Positions 1-7,481 of a stretch of 64,000 bases of DNA are shown piece by piece. Made by a program: the position numbers and the translations under genes. Origin of the DNA: Catenovulum agarivorans DS-2 (lineage in GTDB: Bacteria > Pseudomonadota > Gammaproteobacteria > Enterobacterales > Alteromonadaceae); the NCBI RefSeq assembly GCF_000568405.1, contig NZ_ARZY01000014.1:37738-101737 (forward strand), in the 5' to 3' direction. The notes under the pieces were generated by a model. That model made no database searches and was not told the origin of the DNA. It saw only the letters and a program-made list of their open reading frames with translations. Position 1 is the first letter of the stretch; each line of letters opens with the position of its first letter.

Positions 1-1
1 A

Positions 2-727
2 ACACAATCAACCCTGTACAAACATTTACAAACAGAGTTCCAATACTATAGAGTGCTGCAACAACTCGGTATTGGCGTCGACTTTATCGACGAAACATCC
101 GATATTAGCCAATACCAATTGATTATTTGCCCTGCTTCTATTGCCCCCTCAGACGACTTCTGTAAAAAGGTTACTAGCACCAACGCACATTTTGTCCTTG
201 GCCCTAGATTCGCAAGCAAAACTAAAAACCTGCATTTGCCGCACAACATGCCGCCTGGTGTTTTTGCAGAGCAATTAGGCTACACTGTGATGACCGCAGA
301 CACCACGCCAGTCAGCCACCAGCACAACATCCACTACAATGGAAAAACATACACAAGCCATACTTGGCGAGACATCATTCAACTCCACCATAATAGTCCG
401 CTAAAAATCACCGCTAAAATTGAGGGACTAAAGAAAGCAGCGATGTTGCAAAATGATCGCTTTACCGTTATCACAAGTCTAACAGATGATAAATTCCTAG
501 TTGATGTATTTAAAGAAATCGCTGCTAAACTAGATTTGCCGCTAAATGAAACGTTTGGTGACATAAGATTTAAGCAAAAAGGCAATTACTTATTTGTTCT
601 TAATTATTCCAACCAGCCATACCAATTGGACTGCTTTGAGTCTGAACAGTATGTGTTGGGCTCAAAATTGATCCCTGCACATGATTTGGCAATTATTAAA
701 ACATCAGAATTTGAGGAGCAGCTCTAA
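2..727 (+). CDS. GH42 beta-galactosidase, C-terminal part (cut by window edge)
   Basis: The reading frame is open to the left edge, so this is the last ~241 residues of a longer protein; the internal GTG at 53 is not the real start. The segment reads YRVLQQLGIGVDFIDE, then an IICP strand and a LGPRFASKT segment, as in the beta-galactosidase trimerisation domain (Glyco_hydro_42M), followed by a small beta-rich C-terminal domain. GH42 enzymes remove terminal beta-galactose from oligosaccharides, usually in the cytoplasm, and full-length members are about 650-700 residues. The catalytic barrel with its two glutamates lies outside the window. The stop codon overlaps the start of the downstream symporter by one base, so both are probably co-transcribed and serve galactoside uptake and cleavage. 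The family is likely from fold-specific motifs; substrate specificity cannot be read from this part. Confidence 0.8.
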   Translation, partial: TQSTLYKHLQTEFQYYRVLQQLGIGVDFIDETSDISQYQLIICPASIAPSDDFCKKVTSTNAHFVLGPRFASKTKNLHLPHNMPPGVFAEQLGYTVMTADTTPVSHQHNIHYNGKTYTSHTWRDIIQLHHNSPLKITAKIEGLKKAAMLQNDRFTVITSLTDDKFLVDVFKEIAAKLDLPLNETFGDIRFKQKGNYLFVLNYSNQPYQLDCFESEQYVLGSKLIPAHDLAIIKTSEFEEQL

Positions 728-2154
728 TGTCTAACACAATGATTCAACTAGGGGTATTTCTGTTCATTACCGCGTTAATTGCACTACTTACTTATCTAAA
801 GTGCGCTGGGCATGGTCGTAGTTCTAAAGATTCCAACAAAGAATATTTTTTAGCTGGCGGTGGTCTTTCATGGACATTCATCGCAGGCTCAATAACACTC
901 ACCAACCTGTCTACCGACCAACTAATTGGCATGAATGGTAACCAAATGGCCCTACTTGCTTGGTGGGAGTTTGCAGCTGTTTTCGGCTTAATTATTTTAG
1001 CTAAAGTATTCTTACCCGTTTATTATAAAAACGGCTGCACAACCACCACCGAGCTTTTAGAAAAAAGATACAACGACAGACATATACGCGCTGTAATTGG
1101 CGGTTTATTTTTACTGGGTAACATTTTTATATTCTTACCTGCGGTATTGTACACCGGGTCGTTATTTATGCAGTCGATGTTTGGTGTAGATATTAGTCTA
1201 TTAACTTTAGCGATAATTTTTGCCATTGTGGGTTCTGCATATTCAATATTTGGCGGCTTAAGAGCCGTTGCTGTTTCAGATACCTTCAGCGGTGTCCTGT
1301 TACTGACTATGGGTATGTTGGTGGTATTTTTAGCACTTGGCGCAATCGATTGGGATTTTTCAGGCATACCAAAAGAACGTCTAACACTGGTTGGAGACAA
1401 CGACTCACCGCTGCCTTGGCACGTCCTTTTAACTGGTATGATTTTTATTCAAACATTTTATTGGAGCACCAACCAAACAATCACTCAACGTGCAATGGCT
1501 GCACCAAGCTTAAAAGAAGCTCAAAAAGGTGTATTTGCAGCTGCCATTTTGCGCTTTATGATCATCCCACCTATGATTGTCATTCCGGGTATTGTTTCAT
1601 ATAAGCTGTTTGGCGATGTAGGTGATGCTGCTTACGGGATGATCGTTAACGACGTGTTACCTTTGTGGTTGTCAGGTGCATTCGCAGCAGCAATTGCCGC
1701 AGCTGTATTATCCACGTTCAATAGTATTCTTAACTCTTCAGCCGCTTTGTATGTATGTGACTTACATGAGAACTACTTGAACTCCAATCCAAACGTAGCA
1801 AAACTAAGTGGTATAGCGAGTTTAATATTTGTCATAATTGCAATTGCATTGGTGCCAGTCTATGCCCGTTCAGAAAGTATTATCAACACCATTCAAGAGT
1901 TATATGGCTTGTTAAGCATGCCAATTCTCTCGACCTTTATCGTTGGGTTATTATTTAAGAATGTCCATTCTAAAGCCGCAATTACAGCAGTGGTGTCTGG
2001 AACTTTATTGTACGCTGTTTTTGTGTTTGCAATAGATGATAAGCCGTTCCACTATATACACATGATGTTTATAACTTTAGTTTTCTCGGTAAGCACATCT
2101 TTGTTTGTCAATCGCTTTGTGTTGGGGAACAAAGCCGTATTAGCGTACAGATAG
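727..2154 (+). CDS. SSS-family sodium:sugar symporter
   Basis: A 475-residue, very hydrophobic protein with about 12-14 membrane segments. Near the N-terminus it has EYFLAGGGLSW followed by GSITLTNLSTDQLIGMNG, the pattern of the SLC5/SSS family first core helix (relatives: vSGLT and sialic-acid/proline symporters). It would import a sugar or small glycoside across the inner membrane with Na+. It starts on the last base of the GH42 stop codon, with GAGGAG just upstream as ribosome-binding site, so translation is probably coupled. Context suggests galactose or a galactoside as substrate, but this is inference. A perfect hairpin follows the stop codon. Confidence 0.88.
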   Translation: MSNTMIQLGVFLFITALIALLTYLKCAGHGRSSKDSNKEYFLAGGGLSWTFIAGSITLTNLSTDQLIGMNGNQMALLAWWEFAAVFGLIILAKVFLPVYYKNGCTTTTELLEKRYNDRHIRAVIGGLFLLGNIFIFLPAVLYTGSLFMQSMFGVDISLLTLAIIFAIVGSAYSIFGGLRAVAVSDTFSGVLLLTMGMLVVFLALGAIDWDFSGIPKERLTLVGDNDSPLPWHVLLTGMIFIQTFYWSTNQTITQRAMAAPSLKEAQKGVFAAAILRFMIIPPMIVIPGIVSYKLFGDVGDAAYGMIVNDVLPLWLSGAFAAAIAAAVLSTFNSILNSSAALYVCDLHENYLNSNPNVAKLSGIASLIFVIIAIALVPVYARSESIINTIQELYGLLSMPILSTFIVGLLFKNVHSKAAITAVVSGTLLYAVFVFAIDDKPFHYIHMMFITLVFSVSTSLFVNRFVLGNKAVLAYR

Positions 2155-2160
2155 AACCGT

Positions 2161-2184
2161 TAAGGCCTGCTTAGGCAGGCCTTA
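2161..2184 (+). terminator. Hairpin after the symporter gene
   Basis: Perfect 10-bp inverted repeat (TAAGGCCTGC / GCAGGCCTTA) with a 4-base loop, 6 bases after the symporter stop. No T-run follows on either strand, so termination is likely but not certain. It separates the plus-strand operon from the convergent minus-strand relic and sulfatase. Confidence 0.55.
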
Positions 2185-2192
2185 CAAGCGAC

Positions 2193-2543
2193 TCAATCAC
2201 TCACCAATATACGATTGCTGGCAGTATCAACTACCCCACCCCAGCGTGTATTTGCTGATGCGCTTTTAGGCTGCTCAAGCATTCGGCTATCCACGATTTT
2301 TTTTGCGCCTAAAGCTAGCAGTGCAGCAATGTCGTTTATCTGCTCTGTCGCAGCAACCACTGTGTACCCTAACTCTGCCAACAAATGAACGGCATGTCGG
2401 CCTACACAACCACTTGCACCAGTTACTAATATTTCTCCCGATTCCGGTGTAATTCCATTTTCTTCTAGTGCATTAACACAAGTCATTGCAGTATACACAT
2501 TAAAAATGGTTTGGTTTTGCTCACTTGGTTGAACTAAACACAT
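2193..2543 (-). pseudogene. Relic of a YhdH/AcuI-type acrylyl-CoA reductase
   Basis: The 116 residues match only the middle of an MDR-superfamily quinone/acrylyl-CoA reductase (YhdH/AcuI type, ~325-330 residues). They contain YTAMTCVNALEENGITPE, the Rossmann motif ILVTGASGCVGRHAVHLLAELGY, LGAKKIVD and a final RWGGVVDTAS. The N-terminal GroES-like half and the C-terminal third are missing, so it cannot form the active enzyme. It begins with ATG preceded by CGGAGG, so a short protein could still be made. It lies 17 bases downstream of the sulfatase on the same strand. A deletion relic is the simplest reading; a functional isolated nucleotide-binding domain is possible but unlikely. Confidence 0.75.
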
Positions 2544-2560
2544 ATTAGCCTCCGACTATT

Positions 2561-4468
2561 TTATTGTGGTAGGTTTTTGATTAAATGCGCAGGGATATCC
2601 AACTTTTTGTTGTCTGCCCCTTTGGCAAAATTAGATACTACGTAGCGGTTTTCTTGCGACCAATCCGCTTCAATTCGGCCATCACCTAAAACGATGTTGC
2701 CAAGCTTTTGTCTAAACCAATTGGCTAGCGCTTGATATTGTGGATGGTAAGCAAGATTGTTTCGTTCGAGCGGATCGATTGATAAGTCATACAAAGCCAT
2801 ATCAACTTCTTTCGCTTCAGCTTCTAACGCCCATTTAATATTCTTTCCAATGTCAGCATTAGGTACCGCGGTATAATAAGGTCGCGTGCGCATAGAAAAC
2901 CTAAATCGCTCAGAGTGTAAATAGGCTCTAGGGCCGCTTACAACGCTAGTTTCGCCTAAAATATACTCTCTTTTAATAGCAGTTCCTGCGGCTACGTCTA
3001 ATAAGTTCTGTCCATCTAGGTAGCTATAATCCGACGCTTGCACATTTATTCCAGCTAGCGCCAGCATGGTTGGCGCGAAGTCGACAAACTCAACTAACTC
3101 CTTATTAACCACACCACTTGGGATCAATGATTTATCTGAGGCGCTAATAATAACTGCATTGGCAACCGACTGCTCCCAAGGGCCTGTTTTTCCGGCTATA
3201 CCGTTTTCGCCTAAGTGCCAGCCATGATCACCTATGGTGTAAATAATCACCCATTCTTGATTATGTTTAGCGCTATAATTTTTAAACGCCTCCACTGCCT
3301 GACCAATTAGCTCGTCGCCATGCGCGCAAAAAGCATAATAGTCTCGAATGGCTTGCTGCTTTTCTTCATCGGTAATACCGTCAATTTTCATTGCGTTATA
3401 AATTTTTTGTAGCTGAACCGGCAGTTTATTTAGTTCGTCTTGATCGAACTCAGGCAATTGATAAACCTTGTCTTTAAAGCGCTGCCTTATCGATTTGGGT
3501 GGTAAAACTGGCGTATGAGGTAAATGCATACCTAAATGTAAAAATAGAGGGCTTGAAGTATTTCCCCCCTGTCGCGCGTGTCCTGCAAGTGTCGTGTATT
3601 GTTTGTTTTCACTTTGCAGGTAGTTAACTAACTCTTTGACGATTTTCGCGTCTATCGTATCGTTCTTCGGGTTCGGGTTTTCACCACCAATAATGGTTTT
3701 ATTGCTGCCCCGTGTATAAGCTCGCAAAATATCAAACTCTTTATCGGTTTGTTTAATTTGTGCTAAGTCTTGAGCGGTTAATGTCGTTTTATTACGTCTA
3801 ACATTGTAGGCTCTTTTGCTACCGTCAGGATATTGCACTACTTCAGTTAAACCAGTAATCGCCAACTCGCCATTGACTTTGCCGTAAGAAGCTTCAACAA
3901 AAATATCACCCAAATCATACTTTTGTATGTCGTGCTTAAAATGCACACGTGTATCAAATAAATGTTCGATATTATAAAATCCTTGCCCTGGCCCCCATCT
4001 AAAAATATAGTGGTCTTCTTTACCAAACATGGCTGTGCCGTAGCCAGCCGATTTTAAATGTTCCGATACCAACGGCTGAGTAAAATCTGGGCCTTGATGC
4101 GACATTTCAAATGCAAGTCGGCTATTCCTAAATGGGTACCGACCCGAATGCATTGCAGCGCGCGAAGGTGCACACACAGGCGAGCTAGTAAATGCATTGG
4201 TAAATAAGATACCTTCAGCGGCGAGTTTGTCGGTATTTGGTGATTCAACGTAGCCTAGTGGACTATTAACCTGATTGTAAACGGCTTGGTTGTATGCGCT
4301 AATAGAGTCTGGTCTATGATCGTCTGTAACTATCCATAAAATATTCGGTTTTGCTTTTTTGCTAGTTTGCTTAGCTGAAGGAGTATTTTCCGCATATTTT
4401 GAACTGCAGCCGCTAACGCCGAATATAGCAACAAATACTAGAGTGACGGCTATTTTTAGATTTATCAT
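2561..4468 (-). CDS. S1-family sulfatase, lipoprotein
   Basis: 635 residues with a lipoprotein signal (hydrophobic stretch then GVSGC, Cys21), so probably anchored facing the periplasm or outer surface. The alkaline-phosphatase-fold sulfatase signature is clear: metal-binding [13 protein letters not shown] near residue 43, then [14 protein letters not shown] with Cys99 as the residue converted to formylglycine. Further metal/sulfate-site motifs are [11 protein letters not shown] and [11 protein letters not shown]. The DDHRPD form and the overall pattern recall iduronate-2-sulfatase-like S1 members rather than the arylsulfatase A type at 46.8-51.4 kb. It would remove sulfate from a galactan oligosaccharide; the position attacked cannot be told. 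A formylglycine-generating enzyme is needed and is not in the window. Confidence 0.92.
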   Translation of the reverse strand: MINLKIAVTLVFVAIFGVSGCSSKYAENTPSAKQTSKKAKPNILWIVTDDHRPDSISAYNQAVYNQVNSPLGYVESPNTDKLAAEGILFTNAFTSSPVCAPSRAAMHSGRYPFRNSRLAFEMSHQGPDFTQPLVSEHLKSAGYGTAMFGKEDHYIFRWGPGQGFYNIEHLFDTRVHFKHDIQKYDLGDIFVEASYGKVNGELAITGLTEVVQYPDGSKRAYNVRRNKTTLTAQDLAQIKQTDKEFDILRAYTRGSNKTIIGGENPNPKNDTIDAKIVKELVNYLQSENKQYTTLAGHARQGGNTSSPLFLHLGMHLPHTPVLPPKSIRQRFKDKVYQLPEFDQDELNKLPVQLQKIYNAMKIDGITDEEKQQAIRDYYAFCAHGDELIGQAVEAFKNYSAKHNQEWVIIYTIGDHGWHLGENGIAGKTGPWEQSVANAVIISASDKSLIPSGVVNKELVEFVDFAPTMLALAGINVQASDYSYLDGQNLLDVAAGTAIKREYILGETSVVSGPRAYLHSERFRFSMRTRPYYTAVPNADIGKNIKWALEAEAKEVDMALYDLSIDPLERNNLAYHPQYQALANWFRQKLGNIVLGDGRIEADWSQENRYVVSNFAKGADNKKLDIPAHLIKNLPQ

Positions 4469-4710
4469 CTTTATTCGCTTTGTTGTTTTTGCTGTACCTG
4501 TTTTCCCTATTGGCTAAAAGCTAAAAAAGTGACACAAGTTTTTATAATTTTTTTAACCTAACAATAAAATTAACCAGTCAATCACAAAGATTACAGAAAT
4601 ATGTAAGGCTAAGGTGCTTTGCTGCTGAAAAAATACTATACTCACCTGTAATCACGTTTTGTCATTTATCCTCGATAGTTGGCCGAGCATTCACACTTAA
4701 AGGCTAACAA

Positions 4711-5361
4711 ATGACTGATTTACGCTTGAACTATCAAACCATTGAGTTTGGTGAGATAGACATTCATCTCTGCACTTTGCGCAATACCAACGAATTTTAC
4801 GATCCCGAAGGCTTAGCACTAAAAGCAGGGATCTGCTCAGCTTCTTGGCCAATTTTTGGTGTGGTGTGGCCTTCTAGTGTCGTGCTTGCTCAATTTATGC
4901 TGAATTTCAATACAACTTCAAAACGTGTATTGGAAATAGGCTGTGGTATTGCGCTGTCTAGCTTGCTGTTAAATAAACAAAATACCGATATTACTGCTAC
5001 GGATTACCACCCAGAAGTCGCGGGTTTTCTACAAAGAAATGTTCTGCTAAATGGTGATGAATCTATAGCTTATGAACAAATCGATTGGACGAGTGATTCA
5101 GATAACCTTGGTTTGTTTGATGTCATTATCGGCAGCGACCTTTTGTATGAAGATGCCCATATCGACCTATTAGCCAGTTTTATTCAACGACATGCCAAAT
5201 CCAGTTGCGAAGTGGTCATAGTTGACCCCGGCCGAGGAAGAAAAAATAAACTCAGTAAAAATCTGGTTAATTATGGGTTTAGCAGCAGCCAATCGCAACC
5301 CTCAGAGGTTGCGCCTCAAGCAGCTGGTTTTAAAGGCTACATTCTAGAATACGTCCGTTAG
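4711..5361 (+). CDS. Class I SAM-dependent methyltransferase (Methyltransf_16-like)
   Basis: 216 residues. Motif I VLEIGCGIALSSLLL (about residue 74) binds S-adenosylmethionine, followed by ITATDYHPE and DVIIGSDLLYE, the pattern of the nicotinamide-N-methyltransferase / METTL21-like protein lysine methyltransferase group. Bacterial members are mostly uncharacterised; a protein or small-amine acceptor is possible. No signal peptide, so cytoplasmic. Its stop codon overlaps the convergent FecR-LamG stop by 4 bases. It appears unrelated to the polysaccharide genes on either side. Confidence 0.75.
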   Translation: MTDLRLNYQTIEFGEIDIHLCTLRNTNEFYDPEGLALKAGICSASWPIFGVVWPSSVVLAQFMLNFNTTSKRVLEIGCGIALSSLLLNKQNTDITATDYHPEVAGFLQRNVLLNGDESIAYEQIDWTSDSDNLGLFDVIIGSDLLYEDAHIDLLASFIQRHAKSSCEVVIVDPGRGRKNKLSKNLVNYGFSSSQSQPSEVAPQAAGFKGYILEYVR

Positions 5362-6923
5362 AAATATTTGTTGTCCATCAGCGCTCGGATTTGCTGTTGT
5401 TCTAATGCAGCATCAAATACGTACAGTTCGTCGACCGCACCTCTGAAAAATTTATTTTTTTCATGGGCTTGGGTATAACCAATATTTCGCCCTAACGACA
5501 ATGGCCGAGAGTTTTCTTGGCTTATTTTGGTATTCACTTTAGCAACCGATTTGCCGTTGGTTTTTTCAAGCTCACCATCAACATACATCAACACATGAGT
5601 TGATATATCGGATGCTTCACCGCCATATAATACCACAGCAACGTGATGCCATTGCCCGTCTCTTAAATCACGTGTACCAACCACTTGTGCATTATAGGTA
5701 CCAATACGCAGCGCACCAATTGGGCCATTTTGTGGAAATGGATTTGGCGATATTTGCCATGCTGAGTAAAGTTCTTGTGTACCCCAACTAACAATACCAA
5801 ACACCTCGTGCATGCCAATATCCTGTGGCACTTTTACCCAAAAACTCACGGTCCGCGGTGCATCACCAGAAATCCCTGGGAAATCAGTTTCTAACCAATT
5901 GCTTTTGCCGTCTAACGCAATCGCGTTGGCAAAAACGCCACCTATTTGGTTAATTTGGCCGTTTTCAGTTCTGTCATATGCTGGATAATGTTGGCCGGCA
6001 ATACCTTTGCCATCCGACACAAATTGTCCAGCATCTGCTTGGTCAAATGACCAGTGCAAATAATCTGGATTCACCGCGGATTTGCCCGGCAAAGCACGCA
6101 TAAATAAGTTGGGGCTGCTTTGAATTATTTGCATTTTTTCATCTAAACTAAATGCCAACGCTTGGTCTTTTTTCAGCATTTTAAACGCTTGTTGTTTAGA
6201 TGCCCGAGCTTTAACTTCACCATCTAATACATGTACTTGGCTTTCACCTCGCTCGTTTACATCAACCGCGAATTCGGTACCTAAATCAATAATTTCTGAG
6301 CTTGGGGTATCTACTCTAAAACCAATTGCTTGCGGTGGAACTTTAGCAACTAATTTGCCTTTTTCTAAAATAACTAGGTTTTCTGAACGAATATCCAGTT
6401 GAATCGGCGCTTCTAAAACTAAAACAACCCCATTGCCCATGGCAACTTCACTATAACCTTGGTCTAAATAAATTTTGCCTTTGTTTAATTTTTTGCCCAC
6501 AGAAAATTCACTTACTGACGACAAGGCCGCAACTTTAGTCACAACGGCTAAATTATTTTGCACCGACACTAAACTGCTCACAAAAAATATCATTACAATT
6601 GCCGCAACACTGGCCGCCAACACCCTTTGTGATTTAAACCAAGGTCGAACAACCTTGGCTTTGGCTGGTCGGTCAGCTGTTGATTGCTGCTGACTGATCT
6701 GCTGCATCACTGTATGTATAGTGTGCTTATTTTCAGTTTGATTTTCGTCAGTTTCTAGAGCAAGCTTAATTAGCCGGTCGGTGCTAACTAATTTGGCCAA
6801 CTCTTGTTTAACGATAGGATATTTGCGACATTCACTGAGTAACTGCTCAGTAACCTCTTCACCAGCTAAATAGGCAGCAATTAACCTACGCTGCTCTTTA
6901 CTCAAGCTTTTAGATTGATTCAT
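5358..6923 (-). CDS. FecR-type anti-sigma factor with C-terminal LamG domain
   Basis: ATG at 6923 is chosen because CTCAAGGAG lies just upstream and it overlaps the sigma-factor stop codon (TAATG), giving 521 residues. Layout: N-terminal cytoplasmic ~100 residues (anti-sigma part, with SLSKEQRRLIAAYLAGEE), one membrane segment (VLAASVAAIVMIFFVSSLV), a periplasmic FecR domain (VVLVLEAPIQLDI, FRVDTPSSEIIDLGTEFAV, VHVLDGEV), and a ~220-residue LamG/concanavalin-like sandwich (VSFWVKVP, DGQWHHVAVVLYGG, MYVDGELEKTNG, GAVDELYVFD). FecR proteins hold an ECF sigma factor until an outer signal arrives; the LamG domain is a plausible carbohydrate-sensing part. Last gene of the GH16-SSS-GH117-FAD-sigma operon. 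The sensing role is inference. Confidence 0.88.
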   Translation of the reverse strand: MNQSKSLSKEQRRLIAAYLAGEEVTEQLLSECRKYPIVKQELAKLVSTDRLIKLALETDENQTENKHTIHTVMQQISQQQSTADRPAKAKVVRPWFKSQRVLAASVAAIVMIFFVSSLVSVQNNLAVVTKVAALSSVSEFSVGKKLNKGKIYLDQGYSEVAMGNGVVLVLEAPIQLDIRSENLVILEKGKLVAKVPPQAIGFRVDTPSSEIIDLGTEFAVDVNERGESQVHVLDGEVKARASKQQAFKMLKKDQALAFSLDEKMQIIQSSPNLFMRALPGKSAVNPDYLHWSFDQADAGQFVSDGKGIAGQHYPAYDRTENGQINQIGGVFANAIALDGKSNWLETDFPGISGDAPRTVSFWVKVPQDIGMHEVFGIVSWGTQELYSAWQISPNPFPQNGPIGALRIGTYNAQVVGTRDLRDGQWHHVAVVLYGGEASDISTHVLMYVDGELEKTNGKSVAKVNTKISQENSRPLSLGRNIGYTQAHEKNKFFRGAVDELYVFDAALEQQQIRALMDNKYF

Positions 6924-7477
6924 TAACAATACTCCTTGAGATTTTTTTCGATGCATTCACGCAGTTTTTCTCGTATACGAAACATTCGCATGGTCATGGC
7001 TGAATGCCGCACGCCATGCTGTTTAGTTAACTCAGCAATAGAAAAGCCTTGTTTGTAATGCTGATTAACCAGCTTTTGCGTTTTTTCATTTAACTGCGCC
7101 ATACAATCTTTAAGTGCAGCAACGCTGGCGACCTCTTGCCCTTGGGAATAATCAATATCAAGCTGCTGGTTAATTAATGTTTCTAGCTCAGCATGGCTAC
7201 CCACACTTATGGGCTTATGTTTGCGTATGTAATTTCTAAGCAAGTTAATCGCAATACCGCGCAGCCATGCATCTACTGGGCGACTATCATCAAATTCGTC
7301 TAATTTGTTAAAGGCAAGAATAAAAGTTTCTTGGGTTAAATCTTCTGCTTCAGCGGGTTCTTGCAAACGCATACGCAAGCATGCACGAACGCTACTTTGG
7401 TAGCGTTCGACAATGGCTGCATAAGCTTGTGCATCTCCGTTGCGTACTTTTAAAATTAAATGAACGTCATCATGCAT
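6923..7477 (-). CDS. ECF RNA polymerase sigma factor
   Basis: 184 residues with region 2 (YQSSVRACLRMRLQEPAEAEDLTQETFILAFNKL, shown here only as family pattern from ~residue 24 to 57), then DAWLRGIAINLLRNYIRK, and region 4 (ELTKQHGVRHSAMTMRMFRI), the usual two-domain ECF layout. Its resemblance to the planctomycete/verrucomicrobial ECF subtype and its pairing with a FecR-LamG protein are notable in a gammaproteobacterium. It starts 4 bases after the FAD oxidoreductase stop and overlaps the anti-sigma gene, so the three are translated together. It would direct transcription of galactan genes, possibly of its own operon, when released from the anti-sigma factor. Targets are not visible from sequence alone. 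Confidence 0.9.
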   Translation of the reverse strand: MHDDVHLILKVRNGDAQAYAAIVERYQSSVRACLRMRLQEPAEAEDLTQETFILAFNKLDEFDDSRPVDAWLRGIAINLLRNYIRKHKPISVGSHAELETLINQQLDIDYSQGQEVASVAALKDCMAQLNEKTQKLVNQHYKQGFSIAELTKQHGVRHSAMTMRMFRIREKLRECIEKNLKEYC

Positions 7478-7481
7478 TTAG

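Noticed and set aside
1023..1400. Antisense reading frame of 125 codons inside the symporter gene
   Set aside because: Low-complexity product with no start context; it mirrors the hydrophobic codons of the symporter on the other strand.
2193..2543. Calling this a complete small dehydrogenase
   Set aside because: It lacks the N-terminal and C-terminal parts of the MDR fold; only the nucleotide-binding middle remains.
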